A stretch of DNA of 64,000 nucleotides from Enterococcus raffinosus (GCF_001886185.1 NZ_JXLA01000013.1:1-64000); one strand, 5' to 3'. Counted from the stretch's first letter, positions 1 to 7,352 are shown. The notes: generated by a model from the letters alone, not told the origin. A program made the numbers and translations.

Positions 1-29
1 ACGAAACTGACTAAAGTCATTAAATAAAA

Positions 30-63
30 AAAGACGTTCAAATTTTTAGTTTTGAACGTCTTT
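30..63 (-). terminator. Intrinsic terminator of the repeat-protein gene
   Basis: A 13-bp perfect stem (30-42 with 51-63) with an 8-nt A/T loop. Read on the minus strand it is followed by a run of T, so it ends the transcript of the gene at 80-736. Confidence 0.8.
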
Positions 64-79
64 CTTAAATTTGATACTA

Positions 80-736
80 TTAACTTTTCTTTCGAGATAG
101 ATTATTTCTTTGTTTATAAATTTTGATTTTACGATAATCAAATCCAATTTCTTCCATTAATTCCTCCCAAGTTTTATTTGTCCTTCTCAATATTGTTATC
201 GCCGAAGGAAGCTTATCCGATTTTGATAGCTTACGAAATTTCGTCATCGATAAATCTTCTTCAAGTCCTAATCGAATAATTTCTTCCCTAAGCTCCATCA
301 ATAATTGAAAATTAGTTAACAAATTTTTCTCTTCCTTTTTTCTAAATAGTGGTCGTACATCACCAACTATTTTTTTCAACGTACTTAGAGAAGGGACATC
401 TCTTCCAACTGCTTTTTTTTCGTAATTACGCTGTGACCGAATTTTTTCATCACTTATAAACTTTTCTACTATTTCAATCAATTTGTCATATGGCATCTTA
501 GTCCATTTTCCATAATCATTTTTTTTAAGTCCAATACTATCTAGTAAGTTGTCCCATGATCCATATTTCTGATTAATGAACCAAATACTTGGTGACTCAT
601 TGGGGTATTCTGCTAGCTTTTTTTGGTATTGTCTTGTAGATGTAATTCCGTGTTTTTCGATAAAATTATTAATTGTTAAAATCAATTTTAAGTCACTTTG
701 GTTCTTCCAAATAATTCGACCATCAATCTTATCCAT
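80..736 (-). CDS. Three-repeat protein resembling homing-endonuclease-associated (HNH) repeats
   Basis: Basic, lysine-rich protein of 218 aa with an ATG start and an AGGAG site 8 nt upstream. It contains three degenerate copies of a 50-55 aa module at about residues 18-70, 85-131 and 146-199. Each copy has a helix with aromatic or hydrophobic positions, then a 'PS' dipeptide, a second helix, and (in copies 1 and 3) a closing W..L...IGL/F motif. This pattern resembles the repeats found beside HNH homing nucleases (HNH_repeat family), which probably bind DNA. No HNH, GIY-YIG or other catalytic motif is visible. No signal peptide or membrane segment is present. The gene is monocistronic, with its own terminator and a promoter overlapped by dyads. 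It may be a transferred DNA-binding protein; the function is not known. Confidence 0.6.
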   Translation of the reverse strand: MDKIDGRIIWKNQSDLKLILTINNFIEKHGITSTRQYQKKLAEYPNESPSIWFINQKYGSWDNLLDSIGLKKNDYGKWTKMPYDKLIEIVEKFISDEKIRSQRNYEKKAVGRDVPSLSTLKKIVGDVRPLFRKKEEKNLLTNFQLLMELREEIIRLGLEEDLSMTKFRKLSKSDKLPSAITILRRTNKTWEELMEEIGFDYRKIKIYKQRNNLSRKKS

Positions 737-889
737 TAATGAATCTCCTAAAAAAAATTTAGAGAATATCTATCACAACAACTTTTTATCACCAAAGTAT
801 ATGTTTTGCCTTTTTTTGAGAACTGACACCTTTTTATCCTAAGGGGTTAAAAACATGATAAATTCGGTAAATGTTTTGGTATTTTTCGT

Positions 890-918
890 ATTATATTTGC
901 AGTCAAGTTGACTACTAA
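890..918 (-). promoter_or_regulatory. Candidate promoter of the repeat-protein gene
   Basis: Minus-strand TTAGTA (913-918), a 17-bp spacer and TATAAT (890-895). A 13-bp perfect dyad (901-913) fills most of the spacer, so a repressor there would block RNA polymerase. This predicts an untranslated leader of about 145 nt; nothing coding is evident in 737-890. Confidence 0.5.
901..913. repeat. Small perfect dyad AGTCAA-G-TTGACT
   Basis: Six-bp arms around one central base, lying between the -35 and -10 of the promoter above. The same GTCAA/TTGAC core recurs in the larger dyad at 922-961. It is a plausible operator; no regulator is identified. Confidence 0.5.
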
Positions 919-921
919 ATT

Positions 922-961
922 TTGTCCTATTTTGACGACACTGTTAGTCAATATCGGACAA
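922..961. repeat. Large inverted repeat upstream of the repeat-protein gene
   Basis: Arms 922-936 and 947-961 match at 13 of 15 positions and are separated by 10 bp. The inner ends are TTGAC/GTCAA and the outer ends TTGTCC/GGACAA. There is no T-run on either side, so it is not a terminator. It could be an operator or the scar of an element end. Confidence 0.6.
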
Positions 962-1032
962 TCTAGGGGAATATGAGTAAAAAATAGCCCAAAACAGCCA
1001 ATTCAGGCTTAAAACTGCGATAGAGAAAAAAG

Positions 1033-1060
1033 AAAAAGCCCTTGATATACAAGGACTTTT
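1033..1060 (-). terminator. rplS terminator
   Basis: Nine-bp stem (1036-1044 with 1050-1058, one G.U pair) and a 5-nt loop, followed on the minus strand by a T-rich run. Confidence 0.75.
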
Positions 1061-1063
1061 CAA

Positions 1064-1090
1064 AGATTTTAGAGATTTTAGAGATTTCAG
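1064..1090. repeat. Three tandem 9-bp repeats behind rplS
   Basis: AGATTTTAG, AGATTTTAG, AGATTTCAG directly abutting, between the rplS stop codon and its terminator hairpin. Confidence 0.6.
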
Positions 1091-1104
1091 GAGTTTTTCC
1101 GTTA

Positions 1105-1452
1105 TTATCTTCTAATTTCTTTGATACGAGCTGCTTTTCCGTGTAATGCACGTAAGTAGTAAAGTTTTGCACGACGCACTTTACCGTAACGAACAACTTC
1201 GATTTTAGCAACACGTGGTGTGTGTAGTGGGAAAGTACGTTCCACACCAACACCGTTAGAGATTTTACGTACAGTGTAAGTTTCGCTGATACCAGCTCCA
1301 CGACGTTTGATTACAACGCCTTCGAATAACTGGATACGTTCGCGAGTTCCTTCGACAACTTTCGCGTGAACACGAACAGTGTCCCCAGGGCGGAATGCTG
1401 GGATGTCAGTACGTAATTGTTCTTGAGTTAATTCTTGAATCAATGGATTCAT
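1105..1452 (-). CDS. rplS: 50S ribosomal protein L19
   Basis: L19 sits at the 30S/50S interface. The 115-aa length and the whole sequence fit the family: N-terminal [13 protein letters not shown], central [13 protein letters not shown], the [11 protein letters not shown] segment and a basic C-terminus ending in KEIRR. The ATG at 1452 is chosen because AAGGAG lies 8 nt upstream and a longer frame would run into the leader. The gene follows trmD but is separated from it by a terminator and its own promoter and structured leader, so it can be transcribed independently. Confidence 0.97.
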   Translation of the reverse strand: MNPLIQELTQEQLRTDIPAFRPGDTVRVHAKVVEGTRERIQLFEGVVIKRRGAGISETYTVRKISNGVGVERTFPLHTPRVAKIEVVRYGKVRRAKLYYLRALHGKAARIKEIRR

Positions 1453-1469
1453 CTTTATCATTCTCCTTA

Positions 1470-1547
1470 TTCCAAACATTCTTAGGACGGTCGTCCCAGC
1501 GGAACATCGTATAATAGATGAGCTTTGCACTCACCTGAATATTCTAA
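1470..1547 (-). ncRNA. Candidate L19 leader (ribosomal protein autoregulatory leader)
   Basis: Minus-strand RNA just before rplS can fold into a 6-bp hairpin (1530-1535 with 1517-1522), a GGAC/GTCC hairpin with a GACC loop (1493-1496 with 1485-1488) and an enclosing 8-bp helix (1537-1544 with 1474-1481). Position and shape match the L19 leader family of Firmicutes, in which L19 represses its own synthesis. The enclosing helix overlaps the predicted -10 box, so it would be absent if transcription starts only at that promoter. Confidence 0.55.
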
Positions 1548-1569
1548 CAGAGGAATATCTATCTGTAAA
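1541..1569 (-). promoter_or_regulatory. rplS promoter
   Basis: TTTACA (1564-1569), 17-bp spacer, TAGAAT (1541-1546) on the minus strand. The predicted start near 1534 is at the base of the leader hairpin. No gene is seen in 1570-1726. Confidence 0.65.
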
Positions 1570-1726
1570 GATAAAATTCTTGTCAGAAGAAATTATTTTT
1601 ATTGTGCTGTGGGTGTTGATAAGCTGTTACTGAAAAAACATTTTGGTCACAGCAACTGGACAACTAATAGTTACTATAAGCGATACTTGTCGTTTTCAAT
1701 TTGTAAATTTCTATTTTTCCTCTAAA

Positions 1727-1760
1727 TAAGAAAGAAAGCCTTAACTATTTAAGGACTTTC
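1727..1760 (-). terminator. trmD terminator
   Basis: Eleven-bp stem with one bulged T (1734-1744 with 1749-1760) and a minus-strand T-rich tail, starting 8 nt after the trmD stop codon. Confidence 0.75.
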
Positions 1761-1767
1761 TGAATGT

Positions 1768-2505
1768 TTATTGTTCTTCCTGTTTGATCTCTGCTAAGAA
1801 TTTTTCCATCTCTGGTGTTAATTCTACTTTCTCCAGCATGTCTGGTCGACGTAAATAGGTACGACGCAATGATTCCTTTAATTGCCATTCTTCGATCAAC
1901 CGATGATTGCCGTTCATTAAAACTTCAGGCACACCCATTCCCTCAAATTCTGCGGGACGCGTGTATTGTGGATGTTCCAGCAAACCAGTGGAATGCGAGT
2001 CCGTTTTGGCTGATGTCTGATTGCCTAAAACATCCGGTAATAAGCGAACTGTCGCATCGATCATGACCATTGCGCCCAGCTCACCGCCGGTTAAGACATA
2101 GTCCCCTAACGACACCTCATCAGTCACTAATGAGCGAATTCGCTCGTCATAGCCTTCGTAATGTCCACAAATAAACACAAGTTGCTCTTCCTGGGAAAAA
2201 TCCTCTGCCATTTTTTGATTAAAGGGTTTCCCAGCTGGGTCAAGCAGAATAACCCGTTTTTTTTGATTACCTGTTTCTGCTTCGATTGCTTTCAAGTTTT
2301 CGAAAATCGGCTGAACCTTTAGCAGCATTCCAGCTCCTCCACCATATGGGTAGTCATCTACCTGTTTATGCTTATTATCTGAGTATTGGCGAAAATCATG
2401 AACATTAATTTCCAATAAGTCTTTCTCAACAGCTTTTCCAATAATTGATTGGCCTAATGGCTCTTCAATCATTCTAGGAAAAAGAGTCAATACATCAATT
2501 CGCAT
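1768..2505 (-). CDS. trmD: tRNA (guanine37-N1)-methyltransferase
   Basis: TrmD transfers methyl from S-adenosylmethionine to N1 of G37 in tRNAs reading CNN codons and so prevents +1 frameshifting. The 245-aa protein has the SPOUT trefoil-knot signatures: [11 protein letters not shown] (88-97), GHYEGYDER (114-122) and [11 protein letters not shown] (132-142), with the catalytic Asp region and C-terminal helical domain intact. The ATG at 2505 begins the family-typical [10 protein letters not shown]; a start 30 nt earlier would add residues outside the family alignment. It overlaps the end of rimM by 11 nt, suggesting translational coupling. Confidence 0.97.
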   Translation of the reverse strand: MRIDVLTLFPRMIEEPLGQSIIGKAVEKDLLEINVHDFRQYSDNKHKQVDDYPYGGGAGMLLKVQPIFENLKAIEAETGNQKKRVILLDPAGKPFNQKMAEDFSQEEQLVFICGHYEGYDERIRSLVTDEVSLGDYVLTGGELGAMVMIDATVRLLPDVLGNQTSAKTDSHSTGLLEHPQYTRPAEFEGMGVPEVLMNGNHRLIEEWQLKESLRRTYLRRPDMLEKVELTPEMEKFLAEIKQEEQ

Positions 2506-3019
2506 CGTCCAACAACCCTTCTGGAATTTCAACATGGACGACCCCTTCAGTTAAATCAATCTCTTTCACGACAGATTCAATGTAAGGAATCAATGCATCC
2601 TTTTGACCCTTGCGCTTCACGACCCAGACATCATTCGCACCTGGAGATAAAATCTCCGTGATCTTACCAATTTCTTTTTCATCTTCATCTACAACGATCA
2701 GCCCAATAATCTCATGATAGTAATATTCATGCTCGTCTAATTCACTTAGCTGCTTCTCTGAAATTTTTAGAATTCCATCGCGAAAAGGTTCAACTAGATT
2801 GATATTTTCATAGCCTTCAAAGCTCAGTAAATCAAAATTTTTATGTCTGCGATAACTTGAGATCTTCAGCGGAAGGACCTCTTGCTTGTCACGAAACAAG
2901 AAAAGCTGTTCCCCGACTTGATAACGTTCCTCCGTAAAATCAGTAGTGGAAATCACACGTACTTCTCCACGAATACCGTGAGTATTGACGATCTTTCCGA
3001 CTTTATAATAATTTGTCAC
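2495..3019 (-). CDS. rimM: Ribosome maturation factor RimM
   Basis: RimM assists late assembly of the 30S head domain and binds S19. The 174-aa protein has the N-terminal RimM barrel ([19 protein letters not shown]) and the C-terminal PRC-barrel segment ([26 protein letters not shown]). The start is GTG at 3019, with GAGGAAG just upstream. It is co-transcribed with trmD, with which it overlaps, and lies downstream of a lipoprotein gene that interrupts the usual khpA-rimM junction. Confidence 0.95.
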   Translation of the reverse strand: MTNYYKVGKIVNTHGIRGEVRVISTTDFTEERYQVGEQLFLFRDKQEVLPLKISSYRRHKNFDLLSFEGYENINLVEPFRDGILKISEKQLSELDEHEYYYHEIIGLIVVDEDEKEIGKITEILSPGANDVWVVKRKGQKDALIPYIESVVKEIDLTEGVVHVEIPEGLLDDAN

Positions 3020-3041
3020 GAATCTTCCTCTTTCTTTTCAT

Positions 3042-3890
3042 CTATTTTGCCATTGAGACAGCCATCTTCAAGCTGCTCATTGAATCCCCATTCATGATGG
3101 TATAAACAGTTTGATTATCTTGCCAAACCACACGATTTGATTGATAATCGCCTGGTGCTACCCGCAAAGAAATCTGCCCAGCATCCTTTGGAACAGGTAA
3201 AAAAGCACTTTCCAGGTATTCAACCGTTTGTTTCGCTAATGGTATAGGATCTTCTTGCTCAAGATTATTTGCTTGCACAGCTAAACTCCAATTGCCTTCT
3301 TTCCACATAATGAAGCTAGAGCCGGCTCCAGCGCTGCGATAGCCGATAATCTGGTGACCTAAATCCACCTGCTGACCATTTTGATCATAGGTTTGCCCAA
3401 CTTCATTTCGAGCAGTTTCTTTTGAATCAACGGTTTTACGTTGGAATTGAGCGACGGGTGTTTGTTCGTTAAGAGAAGGATCATTGAATGGTGTATCCTC
3501 ATTAACAGCATAGTAATTAACCTTTAGCGTTCCCTGCTCTTCAGAAGCAGCGATACCGATTTGTTTTCCTCCACTGATGGTTGCAGGATCAGGGAATTTG
3601 TCATTTGGATAATTGGCTTTTAGCTCATCCCATGCTGACATGGCATGATTGCCGTGAGATGAATCGGTTTTTGTCGAACTTGTTTGTGTATTTGAACTAG
3701 TCGACGAATTTTTAGTTGAGCTGTCGTTTGTTGAATCAGCTTTTTCTGAAGTAGATGTACTTTTTTTCGAGCTGTTTTTTCCAGTCTCCGTGGTGGTCGA
3801 TTTTGTCGTACTATCTTTTGAATCATTAGTTCCTGAATTACAAGCGGCCAAAACAAACAACGCACTAAACAACAACAAATATTTTTTCAT
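3042..3890 (-). CDS. Lipoprotein with Ser/Thr-rich linker, function unknown
   Basis: The 282-aa product begins with a lipoprotein signal peptide: MKKYLLLFSALFVL then the lipobox LAAC, with Cys17 as the predicted lipidation site. Residues about 18-80 form a low-complexity Ser/Thr/Lys linker typical of a wall-spanning tether. The rest (about 85-282) is a folded domain with several Trp residues (AWDELK, MWKEGNW, RVVWQDNQ). It is predicted to be anchored on the outside of the membrane. GGAGG lies 9 nt before the ATG. It sits between khpA and rimM, behind the khpA terminator. I do not recognise a named family with confidence. Confidence 0.8.
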   Translation of the reverse strand: MKKYLLLFSALFVLAACNSGTNDSKDSTTKSTTTETGKNSSKKSTSTSEKADSTNDSSTKNSSTSSNTQTSSTKTDSSHGNHAMSAWDELKANYPNDKFPDPATISGGKQIGIAASEEQGTLKVNYYAVNEDTPFNDPSLNEQTPVAQFQRKTVDSKETARNEVGQTYDQNGQQVDLGHQIIGYRSAGAGSSFIMWKEGNWSLAVQANNLEQEDPIPLAKQTVEYLESAFLPVPKDAGQISLRVAPGDYQSNRVVWQDNQTVYTIMNGDSMSSLKMAVSMAK

Positions 3891-3929
3891 GATGGAACAC
3901 CTCCACCCATAGTTTATCGTATTTTTAAC

Positions 3930-3964
3930 GAAAAAACACCCGAATCAAACTGACTCGAGTGCTT
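3930..3964 (-). terminator. khpA terminator
   Basis: Stem of about 8 bp with one G.U pair and a loop of roughly 10 nt, followed on the minus strand by six T. It separates rpsP-khpA from the lipoprotein gene. Confidence 0.75.
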
Positions 3965-3968
3965 TACT

Positions 3969-4214
3969 TTATTTACCATCCACGATGTTAAGCCGAACTT
4001 TTTTCGGGCCATTTGTCCGAACGCTGTAGACGATCGTACGGATCGCTTTTGCCACTCGGCCTTGTTTTCCGATAATTCTACCGATATCTTCGGGTGCAAC
4101 CGTTAAGTTGTACTCTAAGAAATCTTTAGACTCTTCGATCTCTAATTTCACTTCTTCAGGTTTTGTCACCAAAGGGTGGACAATGGTCAACACAAGGTTA
4201 GTTAAATCTTGCAT
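3969..4214 (-). CDS. khpA: KH-domain RNA-binding protein KhpA (YlqC)
   Basis: Small (81 aa) KH-domain protein with the canonical GxxG loop in GRIIGKQGRVAKAIR (about residues 45-59). In Firmicutes KhpA pairs with KhpB/Jag, binds RNA and influences cell elongation and division. AAGGTGA precedes the ATG. The gene begins 11 nt after rpsP, its usual neighbour, and the pair ends at a terminator. Confidence 0.95.
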   Translation of the reverse strand: MQDLTNLVLTIVHPLVTKPEEVKLEIEESKDFLEYNLTVAPEDIGRIIGKQGRVAKAIRTIVYSVRTNGPKKVRLNIVDGK

Positions 4215-4225
4215 AATTGATCACC

Positions 4226-4501
4226 TTATTTCTTAGCGAATTTAGCGTCGTGGTGTTTTTGCATGATGCCTTCTTTAGAAAGGATGTTACGAACTGTATC
4301 AGAAGGTTGTGCACCTTTTTGTAACCAGTTTAAAACATCTTCTTCTTTTAATACGACTTCTGCAGGGTTTTTCAAAGGATTGTAAGTACCCACAGTTTCG
4401 ATAAAACGTCCATCACGAGGAGAACGAGAATCAGCAACAACGATACGGTAGAAAGGTTTCTTTTTAGAACCCATACGTTTCAAGCGAATTTTAACTGCCA
4501 T
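4226..4501 (-). CDS. rpsP: 30S ribosomal protein S16
   Basis: S16 is needed for assembly of the 30S body. The 91-aa sequence is diagnostic: [35 protein letters not shown], then GTYNPL and a C-terminal basic tail. TGGAGGTG lies about 10 nt before the ATG. It is first in its transcription unit, with a clear promoter upstream, and is followed by khpA. Confidence 0.98.
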   Translation of the reverse strand: MAVKIRLKRMGSKKKPFYRIVVADSRSPRDGRFIETVGTYNPLKNPAEVVLKEEDVLNWLQKGAQPSDTVRNILSKEGIMQKHHDAKFAKK

Positions 4502-4539
4502 TGTATAACTACACCTCCATATAATTAATCACAAGATGT

Positions 4540-4568
4540 AGTCTAACACGCTTTGAGTTAGCTGTAAA
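4540..4568 (-). promoter_or_regulatory. rpsP promoter
   Basis: TTTACA (4563-4568), 17-bp spacer, TAGACT (4540-4545) on the minus strand. The -35 box lies inside the 5' arm of the hairpin at 4560-4587. Confidence 0.65.
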
Positions 4569-4605
4569 GAGTTTTTTCTTTACAGCTCTATTTTTCTTTC
4601 AAAGC
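4550..4605. repeat. Nested inverted repeat between rpsP and the FMN reductase gene
   Basis: An 11-bp perfect stem (4560-4570 with 4577-4587) is enclosed by a second 7-bp pair GCTTTGA/TCAAAGC (4550-4556 with 4599-4605). The inner stem is followed by a T-rich stretch on the plus strand, but no plus-strand gene ends here. It overlaps the -35 of rpsP. Confidence 0.6.
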
Positions 4606-4612
4606 ATATCCT

Positions 4613-4641
4613 TTGCACATTTTACTTATTTTTTGTAAGAT
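4613..4641 (+). promoter_or_regulatory. Promoter of the FMN reductase gene
   Basis: TTGCAC (4613-4618), 17-bp spacer, TAAGAT (4636-4641), followed by AGGAGG at 4680-4685. Confidence 0.6.
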
Positions 4642-4692
4642 ACATTCATAGGATAACTTATGTATTGTTATTTCGATTTAGGAGGAATTATT

Positions 4693-5247
4693 ATGACAAA
4701 AAAAATTGGTATTTTAGTAGGGAGTCTTCGTAAAGACTCATACAACAAAATCGTTGCAAAACAATTTGCTGAATTATTGCCTGAAGGTTTCGAGGCAAAA
4801 TTTATTGAGATTGGTGATCTACCATTTTATAATGAAGATCTTGAAGTGGAAGGCTCTGTTCCTGAAGCGTGGACACGTTTAAGAAACGACGTTAATGAAG
4901 TAGACGGATTATTCTTTGTAACACCTGAATATAATCGTTCAGTTCCGGCTGCATTGAAAAATGCATTGGACGTTGGTTCTCGTCCAATGGGCAGCAGCGT
5001 TTGGGGGGGGAAACCTGGTTTAGTTGTGACGGTATCACCTGGTGGCCCTGGCGGTTTTGGTGCAAACCACGCTTTACGTCAATCATTAGTTTTCTTAGAT
5101 GTACCTACTTTGCAACAACCTGAAGCCTATATTGGCGGCATCATGAACTTAGTCGATAACGACGGACATATTGCTGACGGTACTGTTGACTTCTTCAAGA
5201 TGATCACTGACAAATATATTGATTTTTTCAATAAATTAACTAAATAA
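4693..5247 (+). CDS. NADPH-dependent FMN reductase family protein
   Basis: The 184-aa flavodoxin-fold protein has the phosphate-binding loop GSLRKDSYNK (about residues 9-18) and the hallmark PEYNRSVPAALKNALD (about 78-93), as in ChrR/YieF-type quinone, chromate and azo reductases. Such enzymes bind FMN, usually as dimers or tetramers in the cytoplasm, and reduce quinones or FMN with NAD(P)H. The ATG at 4693 is preferred over one 33 nt earlier because AGGAGG is 7 nt upstream. It is monocistronic with its own promoter and terminator. The physiological substrate cannot be read from the sequence. Confidence 0.9.
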   Translation: MTKKIGILVGSLRKDSYNKIVAKQFAELLPEGFEAKFIEIGDLPFYNEDLEVEGSVPEAWTRLRNDVNEVDGLFFVTPEYNRSVPAALKNALDVGSRPMGSSVWGGKPGLVVTVSPGGPGGFGANHALRQSLVFLDVPTLQQPEAYIGGIMNLVDNDGHIADGTVDFFKMITDKYIDFFNKLTK

Positions 5248-5258
5248 TTTTAGCGACA

Positions 5259-5307
5259 GAGACTGTAGAGATGCCTGACAATTTAAGACATTCTACAGTC
5301 TTTTTAT
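5259..5307 (+). terminator. Terminator of the FMN reductase gene
   Basis: GACTGTAGA (5261-5269) pairs with TCTACAGTC (5292-5300), extended by ATG/CAT inside, followed by TTTTTATT. Confidence 0.8.
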
Positions 5308-5336
5308 TATTTCTTCCCTTCACTTAATTCTGCCTG

Positions 5337-5345
5337 TGCTATACT
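5337..5345 (+). promoter_or_regulatory. Extended -10 promoter of the GNAT gene
   Basis: TGC followed by TATACT; no good -35 at normal spacing. Confidence 0.5.
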
Positions 5346-5375
5346 TTATTTATTAAAAAAATTGGAGGAAATTAG

Positions 5376-5987
5376 TTGACTGTAAATATTAGACTCGAAG
5401 AAGAAAAAGATTATCGTATTGTTGAAGAAATCACTCGTGATGCATTTTGGAATCTATATCTTCCAGGCGCGGAAGAACATTATGTTGCGCATTCACTTCG
5501 CAAGCATCCTGATTTTATTCCTGAATTGACCTTTGTCATTGAACTAGATGGCAACATAATCGGAAGTATTTTTTACAGCCATGCCAAAGTCGTCTCTCCC
5601 GAAGGAACAGAATATCCCCTTATTTCTTTTGGTCCTGTTAGTATCAAACCTGACTATCATAGACAAGGTTATGGTAAAATGCTGATTGAACATTCGATCG
5701 CTGAAGCAAAACGTTTGGGCTATGATGCGATTGTACTTGGTGGATTCCCTTATCACTATCATCCTTATGGCTTTATTGGTACAAAAAAGTACAACATTTC
5801 AATGCCTGATGGTAAATTTTATACAGGAATTATGGCGTTGCCCTTGAAAGAAGGCGCTTTAGATAATGTCCATGGTAAAATTATCTTTTCTTCAGGTTTA
5901 TATCCAAATCCTGAAGGTTTAGCAGCATTTGATAAAACATTTCCAAACAAAGAAAAAAAAAGTTTTGTCTTGTCAGGCAAAATTTGA
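5376..5987 (+). CDS. GNAT family N-acetyltransferase
   Basis: The 203-aa protein has a GNAT fold: a beta4-beta5 region ending in FGPVSIKPDYHRQGYGKMLIEHSIAEAKRLGYDAIVLGG, in which the R/Q-x-x-G-x-G/A acetyl-CoA pyrophosphate loop is RQGYGK (about residues 95-100). Members of this subgroup acetylate small amines or protein N-termini; the substrate here is unknown. The start is TTG at 5376, supported by GGAGG 7 nt upstream; no ATG is near. It is a single gene ending at a terminator shared with the convergent gene. Confidence 0.85.
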   Translation: MTVNIRLEEEKDYRIVEEITRDAFWNLYLPGAEEHYVAHSLRKHPDFIPELTFVIELDGNIIGSIFYSHAKVVSPEGTEYPLISFGPVSIKPDYHRQGYGKMLIEHSIAEAKRLGYDAIVLGGFPYHYHPYGFIGTKKYNISMPDGKFYTGIMALPLKEGALDNVHGKIIFSSGLYPNPEGLAAFDKTFPNKEKKSFVLSGKI

Positions 5988-6022
5988 AGCTGCAGCAAGC
6001 GAAATTGATGAAAATGAGTATT

Positions 6023-6052
6023 AAAAAAAGCCAGAAATCTGGCTTTTTTTTA
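6023..6052. terminator. Bidirectional terminator
   Basis: About 10-bp GC-capped stem AAAAGCCAGA/TCTGGCTTTT with T-runs on both strands; serves the GNAT gene and the convergent reductase gene. Confidence 0.85.
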
Positions 6053-6562
6053 TTTTTTTAAATGTAGCTGCGCAAATTGCCCGAACTGCTCTGTTTCTAG
6101 TAGTTGAAGCTTTTGTTGATTTGATTGGGGTAAAAATAAAGGAACACCCTCACCTAACAAAATCGGTACGATTTGAATCCACCATTCTTCAATTATTCCC
6201 GCCTCTATTACTGGTTTTAATAAAGAGCCTCCACCTACTATCCAAACAGTTTTGTCTGCAGGCAGCGCCTTTATAAACTCCACAGGATCTTCGTTAACTA
6301 ATTGCATCGTGTCATCTACTTGAATCGTTGAGTGAGTGAACAGATAGTTTTTCTTCTCCGGATAAATTGCTTCTAACTCAGCATCTCGTTTGATCGCTTC
6401 ATAAGTCCGCCTGCCCATTATCGTGTAATCGATTGTTTGATAAAACGCATCATAGGGAACAAGCTCCCCACCTTCTTGCCCGTACAGCCATTCCAATCGA
6501 TCCTCTTTATCTGCTAAATACCCATCTAAACTAATTGCTCCATAAAATACTGCTCTAGCCAT
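6050..6562 (-). CDS. Dihydrofolate reductase-like protein (RibD C-terminal domain family)
   Basis: The 170-aa protein begins FYGAISLDGYLADKEDRLEWL, then TIMGRRTYEAI (about 48-58) and VWIVGGGSLLKPVIEAGIIEEWWIQIVPILLGEG (about 106-139). This is the DHFR-like fold of the RibD C-terminal (YyaP/YwjB-type) family, which probably binds NADPH. These stand-alone proteins are not shown to act in riboflavin synthesis, and the substrate is unknown. The start is ATG with AGAGG upstream. It is a single gene convergent with the GNAT gene. Confidence 0.85.
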   Translation of the reverse strand: MARAVFYGAISLDGYLADKEDRLEWLYGQEGGELVPYDAFYQTIDYTIMGRRTYEAIKRDAELEAIYPEKKNYLFTHSTIQVDDTMQLVNEDPVEFIKALPADKTVWIVGGGSLLKPVIEAGIIEEWWIQIVPILLGEGVPLFLPQSNQQKLQLLETEQFGQFAQLHLKK

Positions 6563-6646
6563 TACCCCGCCTCTTTCTCCTATTTACCTGACCAAACGTA
6601 CCAAGTACAACAAATATTTCCCTAGTTATGTTCAAATCAGAAAATA

Positions 6647-7210
6647 TTACTTACTTAGTTCAGTATAACGAAAACAAGACATTTCGTGATCATTGACGAT
6701 TCCAACAGCCTGCAGAAAGGCATAGATCGTCGTACTGCCAACAAACTTGAATCCTCGCTTCTTCAAATCCTTCGCAATTTTATCAGATAACTCCGTTTTA
6801 GCTGGCACTTCTGAAGATGATTGAATGTGATTATCCACCACCTGATGATCCGTAAAGCCCCACAAGTAATCGGAAAAGCTTAAGCCCTCAGCCTGCATCT
6901 CTAAGATTTTTTGTGCATTGATGATCGCAGCTTCGATTTTTCGCCGATTTCGGATAATTCCTGCGTTCTGCATCAATTCTTCAACTTTCTCTTCATCAAA
7001 CTGTGCGACTTTTTCGATCTCGAACTGTTCATAAGCCTGATCAAAATTGTCCATCTTATTTAAAATGGTCTGCCAACTCAGTCCCGCTTGGTTCATATCT
7101 AAAACTAATTTTCGAAAAAGTCGCTGATCATCATACTCTGGAACACCCCAAGTCGTATCATGATAGATTTGCATATTTTCATTACTCCCAGCCCATTGAC
7201 AACGATACAT
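6647..7210 (-). CDS. tag: DNA-3-methyladenine glycosylase I
   Basis: Tag excises 3-methyladenine from alkylated DNA. The 187-aa protein has the zinc ligands of the family, Cys4 (MYRCQW), His17 (IYHDTTWG), His175 and Cys179 (NDHEMSCFRY), plus DMNQAGLSWQTIL and the active-site region GIIRNRRKI. The ATG at 7210 is chosen because AGGAGTGG precedes it and MYRC is the family start; a 39-residue upstream extension lacks support. It is divergent from the GntR operon, with 142 bp between them. Confidence 0.96.
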   Translation of the reverse strand: MYRCQWAGSNENMQIYHDTTWGVPEYDDQRLFRKLVLDMNQAGLSWQTILNKMDNFDQAYEQFEIEKVAQFDEEKVEELMQNAGIIRNRRKIEAAIINAQKILEMQAEGLSFSDYLWGFTDHQVVDNHIQSSSEVPAKTELSDKIAKDLKKRGFKFVGSTTIYAFLQAVGIVNDHEMSCFRYTELSK

Positions 7211-7289
7211 CTTCACCACTCCTAAATTACAATTTAAAAAAAGCGAACATACGATCCCCTTTAGTATATCAGAAATATTGAAAAAGTCA

Positions 7290-7325
7290 TTGCTTAAATC
7301 AAGTGTACTATGTATACTAGTACAC
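7290..7325 (+). promoter_or_regulatory. Promoter and operator of the GntR/ABC/VanZ operon
   Basis: TTGCTT (7290-7295), 17-bp spacer, TATACT (7313-7318). A perfect 8-bp inverted repeat GTGTACTA/TAGTACAC (7303-7310 with 7318-7325, 7-bp centre) straddles the -10. This fits repression by the first gene product, as known for YtrA-type GntR regulators. Confidence 0.75.
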
Positions 7326-7352
7326 ACAAATGATTTTTAAGGTGGTGAAGAG

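Noticed and set aside
576-842. Plus-strand frame opposite the start of the repeat-protein gene
   Set aside because: No ribosome site or promoter, overlaps the better-supported minus-strand gene and its leader.
963-1301. Minus-strand 112-aa frame overlapping rplS
   Set aside because: Out of frame with L19, which is certain by homology.
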